The notes below the pieces were generated by a model. The model ran no database searches. It worked only from the letters and a program-made list of their open reading frames with translations, and was not told the DNA's origin. A stretch of DNA of 64,000 bases from Dyadobacter chenhuakuii (GTDB taxonomy: Bacteria > Bacteroidota > Bacteroidia > Cytophagales > Spirosomataceae), in contig NZ_CP098805.1 in NCBI RefSeq assembly GCF_023821985.2, positions 3,224,001 through 3,288,000 of the forward strand, given 5' to 3'. Positions 8,397-16,737 of the stretch are shown piece after piece (position 1 is the first letter of the stretch; the number at the start of each line of letters is the position of its first letter). Both the position numbers and the translations under genes were made by a program.

Positions 8397-9437
8397 ATGG
8401 TTACCGAACGCGTTAAAGAGTTAATTTCGGAAATAGAGCAAGCCACAGTCAACAGCAAAGACCAGCTGGAAGCTTTCCGCCTCAGATATATCAGTAAAAA
8501 AGGTGTCGTATCAGAATTGTTCGACGGGTTGAAAAACATTCCTCAGGAAGACCGTCGCGCGGTTGGTCAGGAGCTGAACACGCTTAAAAATCTTGCACAG
8601 GACCGGTTTCAGGAATTTAATGCAGCCATTGAAAACGCTGTCGACACGAATCCCGAAATGGTTTTTGACCTGACTTTACCCGTCGTTCCTAACCAGCAGG
8701 GAAGCCTGCACCCATTGACCATTGTAAGAAGACGGATCATTGAAATTTTCGAAAGAATGGGTTTCAATGTTTCCTATGGACCTGAAATTGAGAAAGATTG
8801 GTATAATTTCAGCGCTTTGAATTTTGCAGATAACCACCCTGCGCGTGAGATGCAGGATACGTTCTTTATTTCAAAAAGCCAGGGTGAGGTGAAGGACGAT
8901 GTGCTTTTGCGTACGCACACTTCCAATGTGCAGGTGCGGTTGATGGAAAGACAAAAACCACCGATCCGGTCTATTATGCCCGGACGTGTTTTCAGGAATG
9001 AGGCTATTTCGGCCCGTGCGCATTGTGTTTTTCACCAGGTGGAAGGATTGTATGTGGACCGGAATGTGAGTTTCAAGGATTTGAAAGACACATTATATCA
9101 TTTTGCCAAAGAAATGTTTGGTAAGGAATCAAAAATTCGCCTGCGTCCCTCCTACTTCCCGTTCACGGAACCCAGCGCGGAAATTGATGTGACGTGTTTT
9201 ATATGTAAAGGAAAAGGCTGCAACATTTGTAAATATTCCGGCTGGGTAGAAATCGCTGGCTCAGGAATGGTTGATCCTAATGTGCTTACAAACTGTGGGA
9301 TCGACAGTGAAGAATATACAGGTTTTGCATTCGGGATGGGAATTGAGCGGATTACAATGCTCCGTTACGGAATCAATGATCTGCGTTTGTTTACTGAAAA
9401 CGATGTGCGGTTTTTAAGACAATTTGAAGGTGCCTAA
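8397..9437 (+). CDS. pheS: Phenylalanine--tRNA ligase alpha subunit
   Basis: The 346-residue product is a standard bacterial PheS. It has an N-terminal coiled-coil arm (about residues 1-85), then the class II catalytic core with motif 2 GRVFRNE and motif 3 GMGIERITML near the C-terminus. It charges tRNA-Phe as an alpha2-beta2 enzyme with PheT. The CFICKGKGCNICKYSG segment near residue 265 carries four cysteines. pheT is not adjacent, so the subunits are encoded apart. A -7 promoter element and a strong downstream terminator mark it as a single-gene unit. Confidence 0.97.
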   Translation: MVTERVKELISEIEQATVNSKDQLEAFRLRYISKKGVVSELFDGLKNIPQEDRRAVGQELNTLKNLAQDRFQEFNAAIENAVDTNPEMVFDLTLPVVPNQQGSLHPLTIVRRRIIEIFERMGFNVSYGPEIEKDWYNFSALNFADNHPAREMQDTFFISKSQGEVKDDVLLRTHTSNVQVRLMERQKPPIRSIMPGRVFRNEAISARAHCVFHQVEGLYVDRNVSFKDLKDTLYHFAKEMFGKESKIRLRPSYFPFTEPSAEIDVTCFICKGKGCNICKYSGWVEIAGSGMVDPNVLTNCGIDSEEYTGFAFGMGIERITMLRYGINDLRLFTENDVRFLRQFEGA

Positions 9438-9451
9438 TTAGATAGAGTTAA

Positions 9452-9505
9452 ACAAAAAAAGCTCAAAGTTGCTGGACGCTGTGTCTGCCACTTTGAGCTT
9501 TTTTC
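9452..9505. terminator. Strong bidirectional terminator between pheS and the esterase gene
   Basis: Stem arms at 9454-9469 and 9490-9505 pair over most of their length around AGCTCAAAGT and ACTTTGAGCT, with seven A on the left and six T on the right. It suits both converging genes. Confidence 0.85.
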
Positions 9506-9510
9506 TTTTA

Positions 9511-10242
9511 CTAAAACCTCGTTTCCAGATAGTAAGGAAGCATTCTTTTCCAAACCCACCATTCATGCGGCATATCCGGCCCCCAGATGTCCAGCTCGTG
9601 CGGAACATTCTTTGAAGTCAGGATCGATGAGATGGCCCTGGAATATTCGGGAACCTCATATGCACCTGAACCTGTGACGAAGTGAATGTGGCGGCTATCG
9701 CGATACATCGAAAGATGCCATTCGGCTTTCAATTGCGGCAAATAATGCACTGGTGAATTAAAATACACATTATCATCGTAATAACCGTCCGTATACTGGC
9801 TCAGATCGTAACATCCGCTCATGGCAATGATGCCGTGGATATAATCCGGATGCTTGAAAAACAGGTTAGCGGCATGCATTGCCCCAAAAGACGCGCCTAC
9901 TGCTATGATTTCATTGTCCTGGCTTGAAGTATCCTTGATAAAAGGGATTACTTCTTTAATTACATAATCATTGAACAGCTGGTGCCGCACGGCCTTATCG
10001 TAGCCATGCATATACGGGTTCATCCAGCTTTCCGAATTGATACTGTTAATGCAATAAACTTTAACTTTTCCTGCATCAATAAAAGGTGCAATGCTCTCTA
10101 TTAGTCCATTTTGTTCATATTCCAAATAATCCGAAGCTGCTGTGGGAATCATCAACAAGGCTACTCCATAATGTCCGTAGACGGCAATATCCATATTCTC
10201 ATTCAGCGCCGGACTATACCAACCGGTTACTTCACGTTGCAT
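9511..10242 (-). CDS. Alpha/beta-hydrolase-fold esterase
   Basis: The 243-residue product has no signal peptide. The nucleophile elbow GASFGA is near residue 118, an acidic residue follows the GSGAYE segment, and MPHEWW near the C-terminus supplies the likely catalytic His. This pattern fits the putative-esterase (esterase D-like) family. The substrate is unknown. It lies 117 bp downstream of the ATP-grasp gene on the same strand, with two inverted repeats in the gap, so a shared transcript is possible but not shown. Confidence 0.8.
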   Translation of the reverse strand: MQREVTGWYSPALNENMDIAVYGHYGVALLMIPTAASDYLEYEQNGLIESIAPFIDAGKVKVYCINSINSESWMNPYMHGYDKAVRHQLFNDYVIKEVIPFIKDTSSQDNEIIAVGASFGAMHAANLFFKHPDYIHGIIAMSGCYDLSQYTDGYYDDNVYFNSPVHYLPQLKAEWHLSMYRDSRHIHFVTGSGAYEVPEYSRAISSILTSKNVPHELDIWGPDMPHEWWVWKRMLPYYLETRF

Positions 10243-10294
10243 TGTTCAATCATTTAAGTTGCGTTATATACTGATAAAATCAGGCAGTCAACAA

Positions 10295-10356
10295 TTTTGG
10301 TTTAAAGAATAAAATAAACCAACATCATTAACAGCCTGCCAGCAACTGTTAATGAT
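10295..10356. other. Two inverted repeats between the ATP-grasp and esterase genes
   Basis: Arms TTGGTTTA/TAAACCAA lie at about 10295-10302 and 10313-10320. An 11-bp pair lies at 10324-10334 and 10346-10356. Neither is followed by a T run on the minus strand, so they are weak terminator candidates and may instead be processing or regulatory hairpins. Confidence 0.4.
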
Positions 10357-10359
10357 AAA

Positions 10360-11790
10360 TTAATACAACACCCACGTATCCTTGCCCCCTCCGCCTTGTG
10401 ACGAATTTACGACCAAAGAACCTTTACGCAAGGCCACCCGCGTTAAACCACCCGGGATAACACTGATGTCGTCACCATATAATATGTAAGGGCGCAAGTC
10501 CACGTGCCGGCCTTCCGCATGTCCGTCCACCATGCAAGGCACACGCGATAGTGAAATCGTGGGCTGCGCAATGTAGTTCCTCGGGTTATCACGTATTTTT
10601 TGCCTGAACAGCTCGTGTTCTTCTTCTGTCGCTTTGGGGCCGATGAGCATGCCATAACCTCCTGCTTCATTTGCTTCCTTTACCACGAGCTGAGAAATAT
10701 TTTCGAGCACATAATCGAAGTCTTCCTGCTCCCCGCAGATGTAGGTTTTCACATTAGGAATGATTGCCTCTTCTCCCAGATAATACTTGATAATTCGCGG
10801 AACGTACGCATACACAACCTTATCATCGGCCACACCAGTTCCCGGCGCGTTCGCTAATGCGACACGGCCTTTTTTATAAACCTCAAAAATCCCAGGAATT
10901 CCAATCAGAGAATCGGCATAAAATGATTCGGGATCCAGGAAAGTGTCGTCGATCCGGCGGTAAATAACGTCCACGATTTGCAGTCCGTTGGTCGTCCGCA
11001 TCTTTACGTATCCATCCGAAACCACCAAGTCGCGCGCATCCACCAGCTCGACGCCCATTTGTTGCGCCAGATAGGAATGTTCAAAATACGCAGAGTTGTA
11101 AATTCCGGGCGTAAGCACAGCCACAGTCGGATTAGGACGGTCGGCCAGATGCTGTAACATTTGCAGCAAGCGGGTAGGATAATCCGATACGGGCCTTACG
11201 CCGGTCCTGGCCAGCACGTCAGGAAAAATCTGCTTGGACAACTCCCTGTTTTCCAACATATAAGATACACCGGAAGGACAACGCAGGTTATCTTCCAAAA
11301 CCATAAATGTCCCGTCATCGCCTTTGATGAGATCCGTGCCTGTAATGTGGCACCAGATTCCTTTTGGAGGTTTCAGCCCGATACAAGGTTTCAAAAAGCA
11401 TTTACTTGACTCGATCAGCTCTCTCGGCACAACGCCGTCGTTCAGGATATTCTGTTCATTATAAACATCATCAATGAACATGTTCAATGCCTTAATACGC
11501 TGTTTCAGACCGGTTTCGAGCCACTCCCATTCTGCATTGGAAAGCACGCGCGGAATGATATCGATGGGCATGATCCGCTCCGTTCCTTCGCCTTCGGAAT
11601 ATACATTGAAAGTTATCCCCATCGAAAGCAATGCACGCTCGGTAGCCAGCTGGCGGTTGGTAAGGTCGTCGTGTGTGAGGTTTTCAAATTTGTTCTTTAA
11701 ATGTTCGTAACCCGGCCTTATTTCCCCATCAGCTGTGAACATTTCATCGAAGAAATTTTCGCTTTGATAATCAGAAAATGAAAAATTCAT
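10360..11790 (-). CDS. Circularly permuted ATP-grasp protein (DUF404/DUF407)
   Basis: The product has 476 residues from the ATG at 11790. I recognise the CP_ATPgrasp family by SSKCFLKPCIGLKPPKGIWCHITGTDL, split around residues 115-140, LEDNLRCPSGVSYMLENR, VKEANEAGGYGML and the C-terminal SSQGGGGKDTWVL. Such proteins are predicted to form amide bonds with ATP and usually sit beside an alpha-E domain protein and a transglutaminase-like protease. Those partners are not here; the neighbour is an esterase. Substrate unknown. A start 9 bp further upstream (11799) is also in frame. Confidence 0.88.
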   Translation of the reverse strand: MNFSFSDYQSENFFDEMFTADGEIRPGYEHLKNKFENLTHDDLTNRQLATERALLSMGITFNVYSEGEGTERIMPIDIIPRVLSNAEWEWLETGLKQRIKALNMFIDDVYNEQNILNDGVVPRELIESSKCFLKPCIGLKPPKGIWCHITGTDLIKGDDGTFMVLEDNLRCPSGVSYMLENRELSKQIFPDVLARTGVRPVSDYPTRLLQMLQHLADRPNPTVAVLTPGIYNSAYFEHSYLAQQMGVELVDARDLVVSDGYVKMRTTNGLQIVDVIYRRIDDTFLDPESFYADSLIGIPGIFEVYKKGRVALANAPGTGVADDKVVYAYVPRIIKYYLGEEAIIPNVKTYICGEQEDFDYVLENISQLVVKEANEAGGYGMLIGPKATEEEHELFRQKIRDNPRNYIAQPTISLSRVPCMVDGHAEGRHVDLRPYILYGDDISVIPGGLTRVALRKGSLVVNSSQGGGGKDTWVLY

Positions 11791-12024
11791 ACAATACAAA
11801 ATTTGAATAAGTATATATCAGTTGTTTACAAAACAATATATGGTCAATCTTTCAACTAACAAACAAATAAACTGATAAATACGAGGTTATGCTAAATATT
11901 AAAATCATGGCGTTCGTTTAATGCAAACATTATTTTTCCAATCAATAAACATTGGTTGCAAGTCCGTGCAGTTAGGCTTTTCTTTGCAAGCGAATTGGCC
12001 CCGCATCAACGTCTTCTTAATAAT

Positions 12025-13572
12025 ATGTTTAAATATAGTTTACCTGCAATTGCACTTATTCTGGGATTGGCGCAGGCTGCCAAAGCCCAGCATTTGCCAG
12101 GTGTTGCAATGGGTAACTATGCTGGAACCAATGCATTATATCACAATCCGGCCTTTGTTGCAGACAGTCGTTACAGCTTCTATGTCAATGTGGTCGGCAC
12201 TCAGTTTTACACGGCCAACAATCACGTCAGATACGAAGCGCCCTACTCGTTTTTGAGCCTGGTTACCAACACCGTCTCCGACGAATACCGTAACGAAAGA
12301 GGCGTTTTACAGTTTCCGCGTTCCTATCTGGGGGAAAAATTGAATGGAAATCAGAAATATCTGAACGCCGGTGGAGACGCCCGGCTGCCTTCTGTAATGT
12401 TCAATTTGTTCAAAGGAAAGATCGGCGTAGGTATTTCAACGCGGGTAAGATACATGCTGAATACATCCGGCGTCACGGAGCCGCTCGCCAGGTTGATCAG
12501 TAAAACCACCCAGCTGGAAGAATTGCAAGGCCCTTTCTTCGATAACCAGGCAGGCAGGCTGCATTTGAATGGGATGGGGGAAGTTGCGTTCACGCTTGGC
12601 GGGACGGTGTATGATAATGAAACGGATTTTTTGAAAGTCGGATTCACCGTGAAAAGGCTGATCGGGCTTTATAACGCGCATGCGATCATTGACAATTCTT
12701 CATATGACATTCAGCCCGACGAAACCTGGGAGAACAAACGCCAGTTTATCCGCGTGGAAGAAATTAATATGCGTTACGGGATAACCCGTGATGAGGGTTT
12801 TCAAAATATAAAACCTTCACCAGCATGGCTGATAGGCGGCGCACCTCCGGGAAGCGGCTGGGGTTTTGACCTCGGTGCCGTTTATGAATACAGGCCGGAT
12901 ATTAACAAATTTTCATACACGGAAAAAGGCGAAAGAAAGCGTGACGCATCCAAAAACAAATATCTGTATCGCGTAGCCGTTTCGCTAACAGACATTGGCC
13001 GGGTTCATTTCAAGAATCCAGCTTATGTTTTGCAACAGGAAATTCATACAACCAACAAGGAACTCCGTTACGATTCATTCCAGAAGCTGGAAGGTTCTGA
13101 GGGAATTTTCAATGCGATCAACAGTTCTCTGGACGGTGGAGCGCCGCTGGCACCCAATTTTAAGTCGGTGTTACCAACGGCTTTTCAGGCAAGTGTTGAT
13201 TATCATGTGCAGCAGCGGGTTTACGTAAGCGGGTTATGGGTCCAAAATCTGATTCCTCAAAGTGCATTTGGCATGAAAGCCGAATCTGCGATTTCTGTAA
13301 CACCGCGCTATGAGCATAAATGGTATGAAATTTCCGTTCCTTTAACATTGATGAACCGTTACAGATCGCCCGCAATCGGCCTCGCCGGCCGCATCGGTCC
13401 TTTGTGGCTCGGAACGGATCATTTAACGGGATTACTGAATATTGGCAATCCAAAATCCTTTAACTTGTATTTCGGGATTTCGGCAGGGCTTTTCCGCCGC
13501 CCGCCCGAATCACAAAATCAATGCTGGCCACCAGAAGATTCGTGGATAAGACGCATTTTTAGCAAACGATAA
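12025..13572 (+). CDS. DUF5723 family outer-membrane protein
   Basis: The product is 515 residues from the ATG at 12025. The upstream in-frame extension to 11956 lacks a signal, whereas MFKYSLPAIALILGLAQ at 12025 is a good signal peptide cut after AKAQ. The mature protein opens with LPGVAMGNYAGTNALYHNP, like other DUF5723 and PorV/FadL-like barrels where an N-terminal NPA motif plugs the pore, and continues as repeated amphipathic strands. Likely an outer-membrane barrel of unknown cargo. Monocistronic in a 230-bp upstream gap that holds only AT-rich sequence. Confidence 0.82.
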   Translation: MFKYSLPAIALILGLAQAAKAQHLPGVAMGNYAGTNALYHNPAFVADSRYSFYVNVVGTQFYTANNHVRYEAPYSFLSLVTNTVSDEYRNERGVLQFPRSYLGEKLNGNQKYLNAGGDARLPSVMFNLFKGKIGVGISTRVRYMLNTSGVTEPLARLISKTTQLEELQGPFFDNQAGRLHLNGMGEVAFTLGGTVYDNETDFLKVGFTVKRLIGLYNAHAIIDNSSYDIQPDETWENKRQFIRVEEINMRYGITRDEGFQNIKPSPAWLIGGAPPGSGWGFDLGAVYEYRPDINKFSYTEKGERKRDASKNKYLYRVAVSLTDIGRVHFKNPAYVLQQEIHTTNKELRYDSFQKLEGSEGIFNAINSSLDGGAPLAPNFKSVLPTAFQASVDYHVQQRVYVSGLWVQNLIPQSAFGMKAESAISVTPRYEHKWYEISVPLTLMNRYRSPAIGLAGRIGPLWLGTDHLTGLLNIGNPKSFNLYFGISAGLFRRPPESQNQCWPPEDSWIRRIFSKR

Positions 13573-13645
13573 ATACGCCTTGCGCGTTTAATATTGATAT
13601 GGCACAATTTCTATTGATGCTATGATCTTTAAAACACAAACTGAA

Positions 13646-14038
13646 ATGAGAGAAGTAGAAAAAACAAAAGAAGAATGGCAAAAAGAGCTGACCGGACAAC
13701 AATGCTTCGTGCTCTTCGAAAAAGGGACAGAAAGGCCTTTTTCACACCCATATAATGACAATAAGGAAGAAGGCACCTATGTATGCGCTGCCTGCGGCAC
13801 ACCATTGTTCAGCTCGGAGACCAAATATGAATCCGGGTCGGGATGGCCGAGTTTCTTCCAGCCGATCTCATCCGGAAATGTGGAAGAGATCGTGGACAAA
13901 GGCCATGGCATGATCCGCACAGAAGTCGTTTGCAGGACTTGCGGCGGGCATCTTGGACATGTTTTTAATGACGGGCCCAAACCAACAGGTCTCAGATATT
14001 GCATGAATGGCGCGGCGTTGAAATTCAACAAAGCCTGA
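13646..14038 (+). CDS. msrB: Peptide-methionine (R)-S-oxide reductase
   Basis: The MsrB domain is complete: zinc-binding CAAC and CRTC pairs, GSGWPSF, GHLGHVF and the catalytic Cys in RYCMNG. It reduces methionine-R-sulfoxide in proteins using thioredoxin. Two in-frame starts exist, at 13622 and 13646; the second ([11 protein letters not shown], 130 residues) fits the usual length. No signal peptide, so it is cytoplasmic. A strong terminator follows and separates it from the penicillin-binding protein. Confidence 0.95.
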   Translation: MREVEKTKEEWQKELTGQQCFVLFEKGTERPFSHPYNDNKEEGTYVCAACGTPLFSSETKYESGSGWPSFFQPISSGNVEEIVDKGHGMIRTEVVCRTCGGHLGHVFNDGPKPTGLRYCMNGAALKFNKA

Positions 14039-14052
14039 TCAAATAGTTCATA

Positions 14053-14088
14053 AAAAGCCGGACGAACTCAAAAATGTCCGGCTTTTCT
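14053..14088 (+). terminator. Terminator of msrB
   Basis: Perfect 11-bp arms at 14053-14063 and 14076-14086 followed by a T-rich tail. The tail merges with the -7 element of the next gene. Confidence 0.85.
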
Positions 14089-14096
14089 TATCTTTG
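14089..14096 (+). promoter_or_regulatory. Putative -7 element of the PBP1A gene
   Basis: TATCTTTG at 14089-14096 fits TAnnTTTG. It predicts a transcript start around 14103 and an 18-nt leader, which rules out the in-frame TTG at 14094 as a start codon. Confidence 0.5.
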
Positions 14097-14120
14097 AATT
14101 CTTACGAACCTTACCGTTTG

Positions 14121-16679
14121 ATGGAAGTTATCAGATCGTTTTTTAATAAAATAAGGGCAATGTTCCAATTCATTGGGGCACAGCTTTCAACATTCATCAA
14201 CCGTGTTGCATACAAGTTAACTTCGCTAGTTACGGGTAAGAACCGCGCCGATGCTTATTTTCAATCCTACCGAAACAAGAAAAGATCAATTCACGAATGG
14301 TGGCATAACACCATAGACGTGAATGCGGCTTATTACAGGCCGGTTATGATCCTCTGGAAAACATTCGTATACGGTTTCGTTACATTCGCCCTTTACATTT
14401 TTTGCGTTGAAACCAACTTCCTGTGGCTCATGGGAAGTATGCCGAGCGTAGAAGACCTTCAAAACCCGAAAGTGGCGCAATCTTCCGAAATTTATACGTC
14501 GGACGGTGTCATGATCGGCAAGTTCTATACAGAAAACAGGACGCCGGTTACAGCCAAAATGATCTCCCCCAACCTCGTGAAAGCATTGATTGCGACGGAG
14601 GATGTACGTTTTTACAAACATTCAGGGATTGACTACAAAGCTATGGCGAGCGTAGCCGTAGGCATTATCACTGGCGCAACAGACCGCGGAGGCGGCAGCA
14701 CGATCACACAGCAATTAGCCAAAAAACTTTTCAAGACCCGTAAAACCGGCGCTCGCGGCTTGCTCGGTTCCATTCCTGGTTTCAGTACATTAATTTATAA
14801 GACCAAAGAATGGCTCACCGCCATTAAGCTTGAACGAAATTTTACGAAAGAAGAGATCCTGACCATGTATTTCAACACGGTGGATTATGGTAACAACACG
14901 TACGGGATCAACACGGCGGCACAATCCTATTTCAGCAAATCCCCGGACAGCCTTAACATTCAGGAATCGGCCGTTTTGGTTGGTTTACAGAAAGCTACGA
15001 CAACCTATAACCCGATCCGTAACATGAAACGGTCGCTGGAAAGGCGTAATGTGGTGATTAATCAAATGCAGAAATATGGCTATATCTCGGCGAAGCAAGC
15101 GGATTCTATCAGTGCGTTGCCGATTGTTTTAAAGACAAAGTTCGAGACACCATACGATGGAAATGCCAATTATTTCAAGAATGCAGTAGTTGATTTTGTG
15201 AGAAAATGGGGTGAAGAAAATGGTTATGACCTTTATACGGATGGATTGAAGATTTACACCACGATCGATTCCCGCATGCAGGAAGCTGCCGAAGAGGCTA
15301 TGGTGCAGAAAATGAAGCAATTGCAGCGCGTTTTCGAAGATCACTGGCGCAACCAGAATCCATGGCGCGATGAGCAGGGAAAAGAGATTACGGACTTCCT
15401 GGACAATGTTGTAAAACGCACCAGCAAATACAAATCACTCGCCGCCAAGTTTCCAAACCAACCGGACAGTATCAAATATTATCTGAACAAAAAAGATACT
15501 ATGACTGTGTATGACTGGAAAAACAGCGGTGAAATGACGCAGTATTGGAGTTCAATGGACTCTTTGGAATACTATAAGCGGATTTTGCGCGCGGGAATGA
15601 TGGCCATGCACCCGCAATCGGGCCAGATTAAGGCCTGGGTAGGCGGTTTGGATTACAATTATTTCAAATACGATGCAGTAAAGCAAGGCAAAAGGCAGCC
15701 GGGATCCACATTCAAGCCATTTGTATACACTACGGCCATCGACGATTCGACATTCAATATGTCACCGTGTGATCAGATCGTGGATAAGCCATTTGAAAAA
15801 ATATACATGGAAGACGGCGAACAAAAGGAATGGAGGCCGCGGAATGCAACGGGCACATTCTCTTATGCAAATATGACATTGCGCCGCGCATTGGCACAAT
15901 CCATCAACTCGGTAACTGCTGAACTCACGGATCAGGTTGGCCCTGCAAATGTGGCCCGCTATGCCAAGAAAATGGGGATTACCACACCGTTGAAACCATT
16001 GCCTTCCATCGGGCTTGGGCCATTTGACGTTTCGCTTTATGATATGGTGGCCGCTTATGGCGTTTTTGTCAATAACGGAACCTACACGCAGCCGATCCTG
16101 GTAACCAAAATTGAAGATAGCAACGGAAAAGTGATCGAAGAATTTCAGCCGGAACACCGCCAGGCCATTAGTGAAGAATCCGCGTTTTTAATGGTTCAAA
16201 TGCTGAAAGGCGGCGTGGAAGAGCCGGGAGGAACTTCGGGGAGCATTCGCTGGAAGTTTGATGTGACTCGTAATGGCAACGAGCTGGGCGGCAAAACAGG
16301 AACGACTTCCAATAACTCCGACGGCTGGTTTATGTGCATCACGCGCGACCTGGTTGTAGGTGCCTGGGTGGGCGGCGACGACCGCAGCATTCACTTTCGA
16401 TCCACCGATCTGGGGGAAGGCGCTAAAACAGCCCTACCGATCGTAGGAAGCTTTTTGGAGAAAATTTACAGGGATAAATCGCTGGCATTGGAGCCCGGAC
16501 CATTCCCTAAGCCCACATTCAAAATCTCTAAAAATTACAACTGCCCGACGCAATGGGCGCCAGCTGCGAATGATTCGCTGGGCATTGGCGGTGACAGCAC
16601 ACCGGCCAAACGGAATGATGAAGATGACTTCCTGATCGGCCCGCCACCGATTCCGCTGGATACAGGAGGAAGAAACTAA
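14121..16679 (+). CDS. Class A penicillin-binding protein (PBP1A-type)
   Basis: The 852-residue protein has one membrane span around residues 75-100. The GT51 glycosyltransferase domain follows with ATEDVRFYKHSGID, GGGSTITQQLAKKLF and ERNFTKEEILTMYFN. The transpeptidase domain has the SxxK serine in GSTFKPF, SxN in QSINSV, and KTG in GGKTGTTSNNSDGWF. It polymerises and cross-links peptidoglycan in the periplasm. The N-terminal cytoplasmic part of about 70 residues is longer than in E. coli. A Pro-rich C-terminus ends the protein. Single-gene unit with its own promoter element and terminator. Confidence 0.95.
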   Translation: MEVIRSFFNKIRAMFQFIGAQLSTFINRVAYKLTSLVTGKNRADAYFQSYRNKKRSIHEWWHNTIDVNAAYYRPVMILWKTFVYGFVTFALYIFCVETNFLWLMGSMPSVEDLQNPKVAQSSEIYTSDGVMIGKFYTENRTPVTAKMISPNLVKALIATEDVRFYKHSGIDYKAMASVAVGIITGATDRGGGSTITQQLAKKLFKTRKTGARGLLGSIPGFSTLIYKTKEWLTAIKLERNFTKEEILTMYFNTVDYGNNTYGINTAAQSYFSKSPDSLNIQESAVLVGLQKATTTYNPIRNMKRSLERRNVVINQMQKYGYISAKQADSISALPIVLKTKFETPYDGNANYFKNAVVDFVRKWGEENGYDLYTDGLKIYTTIDSRMQEAAEEAMVQKMKQLQRVFEDHWRNQNPWRDEQGKEITDFLDNVVKRTSKYKSLAAKFPNQPDSIKYYLNKKDTMTVYDWKNSGEMTQYWSSMDSLEYYKRILRAGMMAMHPQSGQIKAWVGGLDYNYFKYDAVKQGKRQPGSTFKPFVYTTAIDDSTFNMSPCDQIVDKPFEKIYMEDGEQKEWRPRNATGTFSYANMTLRRALAQSINSVTAELTDQVGPANVARYAKKMGITTPLKPLPSIGLGPFDVSLYDMVAAYGVFVNNGTYTQPILVTKIEDSNGKVIEEFQPEHRQAISEESAFLMVQMLKGGVEEPGGTSGSIRWKFDVTRNGNELGGKTGTTSNNSDGWFMCITRDLVVGAWVGGDDRSIHFRSTDLGEGAKTALPIVGSFLEKIYRDKSLALEPGPFPKPTFKISKNYNCPTQWAPAANDSLGIGGDSTPAKRNDEDDFLIGPPPIPLDTGGRN

Positions 16680-16698
16680 GGAAGGAAATAATTGAATT

Positions 16699-16736
16699 CA
16701 AAAGACATTCTGGTTTAACCCGGAATGTCTTTTGTT
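16699..16736. terminator. Bidirectional terminator between PBP1A and the ABC exporter
   Basis: Perfect 11-bp arms at 16700-16710 and 16723-16733. A T-rich tail follows on the plus strand. The two flanking genes converge here. Confidence 0.8.
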
Positions 16737-16737
16737 T

